A DNA stretch of 62,454 nucleotides, from NCBI GenBank assembly GCA_913777465.1, contig CAJYRQ010000057.1, positions 1-62,454 of the forward strand. Direction: 5' to 3'. This stretch comes from an uncultured Chryseobacterium sp. Lineage in GTDB: Bacteria > Bacteroidota > Bacteroidia > Flavobacteriales > Weeksellaceae. This document shows, piece after piece, positions 6,896 to 14,622 of this stretch. A model generated the notes under the pieces. That model did not search any database and had not been told where the DNA came from. It saw nothing but the letters and a program-made list of their open reading frames with translations. Numbering within the stretch: position 1 is the stretch's first letter; each line of letters begins with the position of its first letter. The position numbers and the translations under genes are program-made.

Positions 6896-7603
6896 CTAAG
6901 TTACCCTCCTTTTATTGCTTGCCGGAACCCAGTTTTTTTTACCGCATTTCTTACAGGTTCCCGCTTTTCCCGGTTGCTTTTCTTCGGTATGGCCGCAAAA
7001 AGTACAGGAATAATGACCCTCTTCCGTAATGTCTTTCAAAGGGTGATCCAGGGAACCGGGCATCGTCGGAAGACCATATTTTACTTCTTCATCTTCATAA
7101 AAGAATACACTGATTTCCCCTGAGCTTTCTTCGATAGCTTTTTCAACCTGTCCAAGATGCGAAACCCCGTTTAGTCTCAGCTCGGCAAAGAATTCATCAC
7201 TTCCCAGATTTTCTTTCCTGAAATTTTCAATGGAAAATTCGCCGTCGTCGATCAGGCAGATGCATTTACCTTCGATCAGTTGCTCGAACCTCTTGTTTTT
7301 TGCAATTAAATAAGTAATAAGCGTGTATAAAAAAATAATAACAACAAAAACGATGATTGAAGAAACAACTCCAACTTCTTTGTAAAACATCGGATCCCCT
7401 GCAGCAGATCCCAGGCCGATAATCACCACAAGCTCAAAGATGGAAAGCTGCTTTACTCCCCTTTTCCCGAGAATACGGAGCCCGATGACAATGGTAGCAA
7501 ACATAATCACGGTACGGATAACAATTTCCAGAATAAAAGGCCATTCCTCCTGGCCCATCAGCAATTCTTCCCAATTTATTTCTAACAGCAATACAGATAA
7601 CAT
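6896..7603 (-). CDS. DUF421/YetF-family membrane protein with C-terminal zinc ribbon
   Basis: A 235-residue protein. Three transmembrane helices occupy about residues 20-110 (VIMFATIVIGLRILGKRG, LVVIIGLGSAAGD, IIVFVVIIFLYTLITYLIA). They are followed by the cytoplasmic YetF domain with CICLIDDGEFSIENFRKENL and FFAELRLNGVSHLGQVEKA. The last 40 residues add a zinc-ribbon-like module with two knuckles, CTFC and CKKC, which the standard YetF family lacks. YetF proteins are widespread and lack an established function. The gene stands alone. Confidence 0.85.
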   Translation of the reverse strand: MLSVLLLEINWEELLMGQEEWPFILEIVIRTVIMFATIVIGLRILGKRGVKQLSIFELVVIIGLGSAAGDPMFYKEVGVVSSIIVFVVIIFLYTLITYLIAKNKRFEQLIEGKCICLIDDGEFSIENFRKENLGSDEFFAELRLNGVSHLGQVEKAIEESSGEISVFFYEDEEVKYGLPTMPGSLDHPLKDITEEGHYSCTFCGHTEEKQPGKAGTCKKCGKKNWVPASNKRRVT

Positions 7604-7912
7604 AACGGTTGTTTAAGTTCCGAGCGTCAAAAAATACGCCAAGGCTTATGCTGTAAATTTCTGCCACACATCCTACCAATAATTGCAGGATAGTTATTTG
7701 ATTACATTGCTGGCTGCCGGCTGGATTTCTCCCACGGATTGTACAGATTTTCCCGGATCATTGGCGAAGTTTATTTTCCTCAAATTTTTTAAAAAGGCTG
7801 GCGTTTGAATTTTGCTAAAATAACGTCGATTCACAGATTAAAATGTAAAATTTAAATATCTTATACATTTCTTTTAGACCGTAAGAACCGGTTTAATTTC
7901 CATTCAGAAAAA
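7604..7912. other. Non-coding gap
   Basis: This region lies downstream of bioA and upstream of the DUF421 gene. I see no gene, no clear terminator and no TAnnTTTG element. It ends at an H1 repeat. Confidence 0.55.
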
Positions 7913-7933
7913 CTTCCGGCATCCAGCTTTCCC
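7913..7933 (-). repeat. Heptamer repeat family H1, copy 2
   Basis: Three 7-bp units (CTTCCGG, CATCCAG, CTTTCCC) abut the bioA stop codon. Read with bioA, the unit is CTGGATG/CCGGAAG. Confidence 0.6.
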
Positions 7934-9238
7934 TCATACTTCGGTCAGAACTTCCAGGATATTTTTATAAACCGTATCCAGTTCTTCCGGGGTGATGCAG
8001 TACGGTGGCACCAGGTATAAAACATTGCCCAAAGGCCGGATGATGATTCCCCTCTTTAAAAACTTACGGTACACGATTTTCCCGATCTCATTAAAATACG
8101 ACGTATGGTTGTTGTTTTTTATTTCCCAGGCCAGAATAGTTCCCGTCTGTCTTACATTTTCAACCTTCGGATGCTGCATCAGCTGTTCAGAAAATGTCTG
8201 ATGTTTTTTGCTGATGGTCTCAATAGCCTTCAGCGTTTCTTCTTTCAACAAAAGTTCCATACTGGCCAGGGCGGCGGTACAGGCCAGCGGATTTGCTGTG
8301 AAAGAATGCCCGTGAAACAGAGTTTTATAGTTATCTTCGGAAAGAAAAGCATCAAAAATATGTTTTGAAGCCGTCGTAATCCCCATCGGCATCGTACCGC
8401 CGGTCAGTCCTTTGGAAAAACACATGAGGTCCGGCTGTTCCTGAAGATAGTTGGCCGCAAAAAGTTTTCCTGTTCTGCCGAAACCGGTAAATACCTCATC
8501 CTCGATCATCAAAATACAATTTGCCCGGCAGAACTTCATCAGTTCCGATAAATCTTCCGGCGCATGCATCAGCATTCCCGCAGCGCCCTGTACCAAAGGT
8601 TCATAAATAAAACAGGCCCATTCGTCTGAATGTTTCCGGATCATCGATTTAGTTTCCTCCAGATTTTCCGGCGTCGGCGGATCAATAAAAACGACTTCAA
8701 AAAGCATTTCGCCAAAAGGTTGTGTCCAGGCACTTCTGCCGCTTACCGACATCGCCCCGAACGTATCGCCGTGATACGCATTTTTAAAAGCCAGGATTTT
8801 GGTCTTTTTCTTACCGGTATTACAGGCAAACTGGATGCACATTTTCAGCGCTACCTCCACCGCTGTAGATCCGTTGTCGGAATAAAAGACTTTTTCCTGA
8901 TTTTCCGGCAGCAGCTTCAGAAGATTTTCCGAAAGCTGTATGGCCGGCTCATGGGTAAACCCTGCAAAAATCACCTGTTCCAGGGTATGCAGCTGTTCGG
9001 AAACCCGCCGGGCTATATACGGATGGGCATGGCCATGTAGTGTGACCCACCAGGAAGAAACCGCATCTATGTAAGACTTTCCGGCCTCATCAAAAAGATA
9101 AATCCCCTGCCCTTTTACAATAGGAATAACGGGATCTGCCGTTTTCATTTGGGTATACGGATGCCAGTTGACAGCACGGTCGCGTTCGGATAGATTCATA
9201 CGTTTTTTTATTAGTGGATTTTTGGGTAATTTGAACAT
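7934..9238 (-). CDS. bioA: Adenosylmethionine-8-amino-7-oxononanoate aminotransferase
   Basis: A 434-residue PLP enzyme of aminotransferase class III, which makes 7,8-diaminopelargonate from 8-amino-7-oxononanoate with SAM as amino donor. Characteristic segments are WHPYTQMK near the N-terminus, DAVSSWWVTLHGHAHPYI, YSDNGSTAVEVALKM, the GDTFGAMSVSG substrate loop and the PLP lysine in CFSKGLTGGTMPMG. The ATG at 9199 (MNLSERDRAVNW) is an alternative start and may be the true one. It is the last gene of the biotin operon, separated from bioB by a 173-base gap holding an H2 repeat. Confidence 0.96.
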   Translation of the reverse strand: MFKLPKNPLIKKRMNLSERDRAVNWHPYTQMKTADPVIPIVKGQGIYLFDEAGKSYIDAVSSWWVTLHGHAHPYIARRVSEQLHTLEQVIFAGFTHEPAIQLSENLLKLLPENQEKVFYSDNGSTAVEVALKMCIQFACNTGKKKTKILAFKNAYHGDTFGAMSVSGRSAWTQPFGEMLFEVVFIDPPTPENLEETKSMIRKHSDEWACFIYEPLVQGAAGMLMHAPEDLSELMKFCRANCILMIEDEVFTGFGRTGKLFAANYLQEQPDLMCFSKGLTGGTMPMGITTASKHIFDAFLSEDNYKTLFHGHSFTANPLACTAALASMELLLKEETLKAIETISKKHQTFSEQLMQHPKVENVRQTGTILAWEIKNNNHTSYFNEIGKIVYRKFLKRGIIIRPLGNVLYLVPPYCITPEELDTVYKNILEVLTEV

Positions 9239-9270
9239 TAGCTAATGAATTTACGTGTGGTGAAAGATGA

Positions 9271-9354
9271 TTGAATGGTGAATTGTTAATTTTTAGAAAT
9301 GATTATGAAAATCTCTGTTTAAAAAATCTTTAAAATTGACCATTCACCACGGAC
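9271..9354. repeat. Heptamer repeat family H2, copy 1
   Basis: An inverted arrangement, with a left arm near TTGAATGGTGAATTG (9271) and a right arm ATTGACCATTCACC (9335-9348), separates bioB from bioA. The arms are built from 7-bp units ATT(G/C)ACC. It interrupts an otherwise tightly packed operon. Confidence 0.55.
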
Positions 9355-9411
9355 AATACCTATTGCTGAAAAACAAACAAAGATTTTATAAAATGAAATG
9401 CAGAACACCTT

Positions 9412-10401
9412 CTAAACATGACAATCCGCTTTTTCTCTTTTCATCGGTTTCAGCCCTAAAGTCCGCAACAGCTCAAGATCTTCTGATACCCCGGGATTCG
9501 GCGTCACCAGGAGGGTTTCCCTTTCGCCGGTAAAGATCGAGTTTGCCCCGGCCATAAAACACCACCCCTGCTCGAATTCCGACATTTCGATTCTTCCGGC
9601 ACTCAGGCGGACCATTGAGGACGGCATAATGATTCTCGCGGTGGCGATCATGCGTACCATTTCCCAGGTATTGGTTTTCTCATTGTCCTGAAGCGGTGTT
9701 CCGACGACTCTCGCCAATGCATTGATGGGAACGGACTCCGGGTGTTTGGGCATAGTAGCTAATTTGAGAAGCATGGAAATCCGGTCGTTGTGGGTTTCTC
9801 CCAAACCGATGATTCCTCCTGAACAGACCGTAATTCCGGCTTTCCGTACATTGTTGATCGTATTGATCCGGTTGTCGAAAGTACGGGTAGAAATAATTTC
9901 TTCGTAATATTGTTCCGAAGTGTCGAGATTATGGTTATAAGCGTATAAACCGGCTTCCTGCAGGCGGAAGGCCTGCTCTTCCGTCAGCATCCCCAGGGTA
10001 CAGCAGACTTCCATGCCGAGATCGTTAACCCCTTTCACCATATCGATCACGCGGTCAAAATCACGGTTGTTCCTCACTTCCCGCCAGGCAGCAGCCATAC
10101 AGAAACGGGAAGAACCTCCTTCTTTTGCTTTCTTCGCATGTTCAATAACCTGTTCGGTGGGGAGCAGGGCCTGTACTTTAATATTGGTGTGGTAACGGGC
10201 AGCCTGTCCGCAATACGAGCAGTCTTCCGGACAGCCTCCGGTCTTAATGGAAAGCAGCGTCGACATCTGAATTTCTTCAGGATTATGCCATTCACGGTGA
10301 ATGGTAGCGGCTTTATAAATCAGTTCAAGAAGCGGAAGGTGGTAGATGTCTTCGATTTCTTTTTTGGTCCAGTCGTTTCTTAATGCAGTTTTATCGTTCA
10401 T
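9412..10401 (-). CDS. bioB: Biotin synthase
   Basis: A 329-residue radical SAM enzyme that inserts sulfur into dethiobiotin. The radical SAM cluster motif is CPEDCSYC (C-x3-C-x2-C). Further family signatures are [25 protein letters not shown] and GANSIFTGE. Length is normal. It overlaps the end of bioD by 11 bases, which suggests translational coupling. Confidence 0.97.
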   Translation of the reverse strand: MNDKTALRNDWTKKEIEDIYHLPLLELIYKAATIHREWHNPEEIQMSTLLSIKTGGCPEDCSYCGQAARYHTNIKVQALLPTEQVIEHAKKAKEGGSSRFCMAAAWREVRNNRDFDRVIDMVKGVNDLGMEVCCTLGMLTEEQAFRLQEAGLYAYNHNLDTSEQYYEEIISTRTFDNRINTINNVRKAGITVCSGGIIGLGETHNDRISMLLKLATMPKHPESVPINALARVVGTPLQDNEKTNTWEMVRMIATARIIMPSSMVRLSAGRIEMSEFEQGWCFMAGANSIFTGERETLLVTPNPGVSEDLELLRTLGLKPMKREKADCHV

Positions 10402-11035
10402 TATTTTTTAATTGTTTTATAATACGTTCTATGTTTTCCCGGGTCAGATTTTTTATCTCCGGAATTCTGATGATTTCGGTTCCGGGCTGAATATTTTTGC
10501 AGATGATGTGTTCCGTATCCGATGGAAAATTACCGTTGAGAATCAGGTATCGGAGTCCGATCTTTCTTTCTGCCAGAGCCATCATGGAAAGCAAGGTGTG
10601 ATTAATACAGCCCAGGTAATTCCTGACGACCAGTGCGACCGGGATGTTCAGCTTTTCGATCAGGTCAATCATGTATTCATCATCATTCAGCGGAACCATT
10701 AGCCCTCCGGCACCTTCTATGATGAGATTATTTAGGGTTTCGGGAAGCCTGATTTCATTTAAATTAATTTTTATCCCTTCTTCTCTTGCCGATTGATGCG
10801 GTGAAGCGGCCAGTTTAAAACGATAGGCCTCCGGATGACAAATCACATCTTTACCCACCCAGCTTCTGATCTTCATCGAATCTGAAAAATCCAGGTCTCC
10901 CGATTGCACCGGTTTCCAGTAATCTGCATTGAAATATTTCGTCAGTATGGCAGAACACACCGTCTTTCCGATCTCCGTACCGATTCCGGTGACGAAGAGT
11001 ACTGTTTGTTCCGGGTCTTTATCTTTTAAATTCAT
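10391..11035 (-). CDS. bioD: Dethiobiotin synthetase
   Basis: A 214-residue ATP-dependent enzyme that closes the ureido ring of dethiobiotin from diaminopelargonate and CO2. The P-loop variant [12 protein letters not shown] (17-28), WKPVQSGD and [10 protein letters not shown] are all visible. It is slightly short for the family but complete. It sits between bioF (26-base gap) and bioB (11-base overlap). Confidence 0.95.
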   Translation of the reverse strand: MNLKDKDPEQTVLFVTGIGTEIGKTVCSAILTKYFNADYWKPVQSGDLDFSDSMKIRSWVGKDVICHPEAYRFKLAASPHQSAREEGIKINLNEIRLPETLNNLIIEGAGGLMVPLNDDEYMIDLIEKLNIPVALVVRNYLGCINHTLLSMMALAERKIGLRYLILNGNFPSDTEHIICKNIQPGTEIIRIPEIKNLTRENIERIIKQLKNNER

Positions 11036-11061
11036 AATCTTTTATTCTAAATGATGTACGA

Positions 11062-12168
11062 TTACAAAAACTCCTTAATCACTGCTGTCAAACGCAGGAC
11101 ATCATCATCCGCGTTGAAACTGTGCAGGCAGATCCGCAGTCTTTCCGTCCCTTCTTTTACGGTTGGGCTAAAAACGGCATAAGTCAGAAATCCGTTTTTA
11201 AATAAATAATCATTTAACGTTTTCAACCGATTGTTATCAGGAACCACAAGGACCCGGATCGGACTGTCATGAGATGAAAGGCCCGCCGGTAGCTGATCAC
11301 GGAATATTTTGATTTTCTGCTGAAGGAGATCTGGCAGTTCCTTATGGTTTTTCAGGAAATGATAACCTTTCTTGATGCTCATCCATAAAAAATCGTGAGC
11401 AGCCGTGGTGTAAATAAAAGGGGAAGCAAAATTCACAAGATAGGATTTAATCAGTTTATTTGTCAGCACGGCAGCGCCGTGGGTTCCCATAGCTTTTCCA
11501 TAAGTAATAACAGTTGCCAGCACCCGGTGCTGCAGTTGATACCGGTCGACCAATCCATATCCGAATACTCCGAAAGCGTGGGCTTCATCAACGATCAATC
11601 CGGCACTATACCTTTCGGCAATGGCCACAATTTCCTGCAATGGTGCAATATCTCCGTCCATTGAATACAGGCTTTCGACGGCCACGTAGCAGGTTCCGGT
11701 CTGTCTTTTTAAAATCCGTTCCAGATCATGGCAGTCATTATGCCTGAACTTCAGCCTTTTCACATTCGACAGTTTACAGGCATCGTGAACCGACCGGTGG
11801 ATCTGCTCATCCACGACCACCGTATCATGACGTGTCGGCAGGGCTGAAAACAGAGCAAGATTGGCATTGTATCCGGATGGAAAAAGAAGGGCCGATCCGT
11901 ACTGGTGCTCTTTGGCAATAAATGCCTCGGTTTCCTCAACAGCTGGACTGTTTCCGCTGATCAGCCGTGATCCCGTGCTTCCCTTTAACAGTTCAGGATT
12001 TTCCATTACCGCTTTCAGCAATTCATTTTGAAAATCTTTATCACCGGCCAGTCCAAGATAATCGTTGGAATAAAAATCAATGCCTTTTTGCCTGGATTTC
12101 AGACTTCTTAAGTTGCCGTTCTGCTGTCTTTTCTGTAAAGCCTCTTGGAGATGGTCTGTATTAAACAT
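11062..12168 (-). CDS. bioF: 8-amino-7-oxononanoate synthase
   Basis: A 368-residue PLP enzyme of the alpha-oxoamine synthase family, which condenses pimeloyl thioester with alanine. Signatures include SNDYLGLAGD, GSTGSRLISGN, FPSGYNANLALFSAL, DEAHAFGVFG and the PLP lysine in TYGKAMGTHGAAV. The alternative product 2-amino-3-ketobutyrate ligase is excluded by the operon context. It overlaps the upstream di-iron gene by 8 bases. Confidence 0.95.
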   Translation of the reverse strand: MFNTDHLQEALQKRQQNGNLRSLKSRQKGIDFYSNDYLGLAGDKDFQNELLKAVMENPELLKGSTGSRLISGNSPAVEETEAFIAKEHQYGSALLFPSGYNANLALFSALPTRHDTVVVDEQIHRSVHDACKLSNVKRLKFRHNDCHDLERILKRQTGTCYVAVESLYSMDGDIAPLQEIVAIAERYSAGLIVDEAHAFGVFGYGLVDRYQLQHRVLATVITYGKAMGTHGAAVLTNKLIKSYLVNFASPFIYTTAAHDFLWMSIKKGYHFLKNHKELPDLLQQKIKIFRDQLPAGLSSHDSPIRVLVVPDNNRLKTLNDYLFKNGFLTYAVFSPTVKEGTERLRICLHSFNADDDVLRLTAVIKEFL

Positions 12169-12784
12169 AATACTGCTGCATAATCTCTTCCGAAATAGCC
12201 ATGATCCATTGGTGATGAAGTGCCCGCTCCATATCCAGAATCACCTCAGCGTGCATCTTCCAGTCTTCTGAAAATCCGTTCAGCTGATGGATCATCTCTT
12301 CCAGATGACCTTCTTCTTCCAGGATAATCGACTTCACCATAATTCTCGAAGCATGCTTTGTTAAAATTTCCTGATAAACCGGATACAATTCATCTGCCCG
12401 GACCTCAATGGCATAGGTTACAAAAAGGTAGGCGGCATATTTTAATTCCTCTTTCGACAACCTGAACTGCTGCTGCAGATAACGGCAGGCTTTGATATCC
12501 AGCGAATGGAGATACTGCCTGGTTGCCAAAGGCGCTAAAAGTTCGCTGCTCTGATAAGTCCTGCAGATTTCAGGACTGATTTTTAAAATCTGCTTTTTCA
12601 GGTAATAGGAATGCCGGTGTTCTTCTGCTGCGTGTTTTAGCTGTATCAGGCTGACTTCAGAAAGATGTTCGCAGGCAGAAATTTTCCGGGCTCCTGCATT
12701 TTCCATAAAAGACAGGGTGTTGAGCCATTTCGCATGGTTCAGATCATTTCTTACAATGCCGTCGAGAAGATTGTACAATTCCAT
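12161..12784 (-). CDS. Predicted di-iron ferritin-like protein, first gene of the biotin operon
   Basis: A 207-residue all-helical protein that I cannot assign to a named enzyme. It carries the full ligand pattern of a ferritin-like di-iron site: E28, E55-x2-H58 (EEHRHSYY), E127 (YAIEVRADELYP) and E157-x2-H160 (EEEGHLEEM). It heads the biotin operon and overlaps bioF by 8 bases. No bioC, bioH, bioI or bioZ is present in this locus, so the source of the pimeloyl group is not accounted for here. A role in that step is an inference from position and from known di-iron enzymes that cleave acyl chains. The protein could instead store iron or act as a heme-oxygenase-like oxidase. Confidence 0.75.
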   Translation of the reverse strand: MELYNLLDGIVRNDLNHAKWLNTLSFMENAGARKISACEHLSEVSLIQLKHAAEEHRHSYYLKKQILKISPEICRTYQSSELLAPLATRQYLHSLDIKACRYLQQQFRLSKEELKYAAYLFVTYAIEVRADELYPVYQEILTKHASRIMVKSIILEEEGHLEEMIHQLNGFSEDWKMHAEVILDMERALHHQWIMAISEEIMQQYYV

Positions 12785-12786
12785 TC

Positions 12787-12818
12787 TTTTTTGTTTTGGC
12801 TCAAAAGTAGTATATTGC
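12787..12818. promoter_or_regulatory. Back-to-back promoters of the biotin operon and mocR
   Basis: On the minus strand TACTTTTG (plus-strand 12802-12809) is a perfect -7 element for the biotin operon, whose first ATG is at 12784. On the plus strand TATATTGC (12811-12818), with TTG at 12791-12793, is a weaker match serving the regulator. The two -7 boxes lie one base apart, so the RNA polymerases would exclude each other, and one bound regulator could govern both. Confidence 0.5.
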
Positions 12819-12849
12819 CGGATGGTTGTACGGTGCCAGTTTTAAGATT

Positions 12850-14331
12850 ATGGATAGTCCGGTTGAAATTCCTTACCAAAGTTTTATTAATATCGATAGA
12901 AATTCAGATGTTTCTATGTATTTGCAGATTTCAAATCAACTGATCAATGCGATCCAGCGCGGCTTCCTGCCCTTCGGAACCAAGCTACCCGGAACCCGCG
13001 CACTGAGCCGGATCCTACAGGTTCACCGCAATACCGCTGTTTCCGTTTATGATGAACTCTTTGCCCAGGGCTGGGTGGAAAGCCTCCCTAACAAAGGAAC
13101 TTTTGTGATCGGGAAAAACCATGAACCGTCTTCCGCAGTAAAAACCTTTGAAAAAAAATACCTTGAAATTTATCCGAAACAAACCGGTTTCTCTTTTAAA
13201 ACATCCAATATTCTGGATAATCCTTTCGAGCAGTCTCATTGTGAATATATTTTTAATGACGGCATTCCGGATATCCGCCTGACCCAGATCGACCAGCATT
13301 CCCGGATCTACAGTTCCATTCTTAAGCGGAAAGCGCATAAAATAGGACGGTACAATCAGGACGGGAGCGAATTCTTTAAGCAGCATCTTTCGATGTACCT
13401 GAATCTTTCAAGAGGGCTTCCAATCTCAAAAAATAACCTGCTGATCACCAGAAGTACCGAAATGAGCATTTATATCGTCTCTGAAATCCTGTTGTCGCAA
13501 GGCGATACGGTTGTGGTTGGCGAACTGAGCTATTTCTCGGTGAATATGATCTTCCAAAAAGCCGGTGTCAGCATACAATCCGTTCCGATCGACCATGAAG
13601 GCATCAACGTAGAAGAGGTACGCGCCATCTGCCGGAAGCAAAAAATCAGGATGCTGTATCTTACCCCGCACCATCACTATCCTACTACCGTTACGCTGAG
13701 TGCCCAGCGCCGGCTCGAGCTTTTGCAGCTGGCTGAAGAATTCGGGTTTATTATCCTGGAAGATGATTACGATTATGATTTTCATTATGATAAAAGCCCG
13801 ATCCTGCCGCTTGCCAGTGCCGATACCAACGGGATGGTGGTCTATATCGGATCCTTTGGGAAATCTCTGGCGCCCGGCTTCCGGACCGGTTTTATTGTAG
13901 CCCCCGAAAACCTGATGGCGGAGATGCGGAAATACCTGGGGATTATCGACCGGCAGGGTGATATTCTGATGGAACATGTGCTGGGCGAAATGATTGCCGA
14001 AGGAGAAATCAGCCGCTACCTGAAAAAATCGGTTAAAGTATACCGGGAAAGAAGGGATTCCTTTGCTTCCCTGCTTAAAGAAAATCTGGGTGACCTTCTA
14101 CAGTTTGAAAAACCTTCCGGCGGCCTTGCCCTCTGGCTGGAATGGCAGGTGCCGCTTAATCTGATGGAGCTGGCAAGGAACTGCGCAAAAAATAATCTCT
14201 TTATTCCAAAAACTCTCCTATACCAGAATAAAAATCTTACCGCCATGCGTTTGGGCTTTGGAAATCTCAATAAAGAAGAAATGGAAAAATCCGTTCAGAT
14301 TTTTTCGGAATCGGCAAAAAAAATCTTGTAG
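12850..14331 (+). CDS. MocR/PdxR-type transcriptional regulator (GntR head, aminotransferase body)
   Basis: A 493-residue DNA-binding protein. The N-terminal winged helix-turn-helix of the GntR type spans about residues 20-85 (MYLQISNQLINAIQRG, LPGTRALSRILQVHRNTAVSVYDEL, VESLPNKGTFV). The rest is a fold-type I aminotransferase domain with the PLP lysine in YIGSFGKSLAPGFRTGF, and LEDDYDYDFHYD. ATG 12850 is preferred to the upstream TTG. MocR proteins usually control the gene beside or opposite them and respond to PLP or an amino compound. Here the partner would be the biotin operon, two of whose enzymes are PLP-dependent; this is inference. Confidence 0.88.
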   Translation: MDSPVEIPYQSFINIDRNSDVSMYLQISNQLINAIQRGFLPFGTKLPGTRALSRILQVHRNTAVSVYDELFAQGWVESLPNKGTFVIGKNHEPSSAVKTFEKKYLEIYPKQTGFSFKTSNILDNPFEQSHCEYIFNDGIPDIRLTQIDQHSRIYSSILKRKAHKIGRYNQDGSEFFKQHLSMYLNLSRGLPISKNNLLITRSTEMSIYIVSEILLSQGDTVVVGELSYFSVNMIFQKAGVSIQSVPIDHEGINVEEVRAICRKQKIRMLYLTPHHHYPTTVTLSAQRRLELLQLAEEFGFIILEDDYDYDFHYDKSPILPLASADTNGMVVYIGSFGKSLAPGFRTGFIVAPENLMAEMRKYLGIIDRQGDILMEHVLGEMIAEGEISRYLKKSVKVYRERRDSFASLLKENLGDLLQFEKPSGGLALWLEWQVPLNLMELARNCAKNNLFIPKTLLYQNKNLTAMRLGFGNLNKEEMEKSVQIFSESAKKIL

Positions 14332-14454
14332 AGACTTATTTTGGGGATTTAAGTTTAACATAAAAATCCTGTTTTTCTTCGATAACGGATCATCCTATAT
14401 TAATTTTTTGGTAAAAATGAACATAAAGAAGTTCATTATTTTCTCAATATGGGA

Positions 14455-14467
14455 CTGTTTCAAACAG
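14455..14467. promoter_or_regulatory. Perfect palindrome upstream of the siderophore operon
   Basis: CTGTTT-C-AAACAG is a perfect 13-base palindrome about 110 bases upstream of the TonB receptor -7 element and 120 bases after mocR. It could be an operator. It has no T tract, so it is not a terminator. Confidence 0.3.
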
Positions 14468-14560
14468 CCGTGTAAATTGGATTAATCGTTTCTATTTCCT
14501 GTTAATTCTATATTAACGGGACCTCTGTTCACCGTGTTTGGATATACATGACAAATATCA

Positions 14561-14594
14561 TTTTGAAAATTGATGTGGTATTCATTTATATTTG
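14561..14594 (+). promoter_or_regulatory. Promoter of the siderophore operon
   Basis: TTTTG (14561-14565) and TATATTTG (14587-14594) are 21 bases apart, a very good flavobacterial promoter. ATG 14623 follows with a 5' leader of about 24 bases. A TGA-N6-TCA sequence at 14549-14560 overlaps the upstream edge. I see no convincing Fur box. Confidence 0.65.
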
Positions 14595-14622
14595 TGTCAT
14601 TATTTTTAATTATTCTAAATAA

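Noticed and set aside
14549-14560. TGA-N6-TCA upstream of the siderophore promoter
   Set aside because: The centre is 39.5 bases from the final G of the -7 box, two to three bases off the spacing of sites A-D, and a good -33 element makes an activator unnecessary. It was not counted in the regulon.
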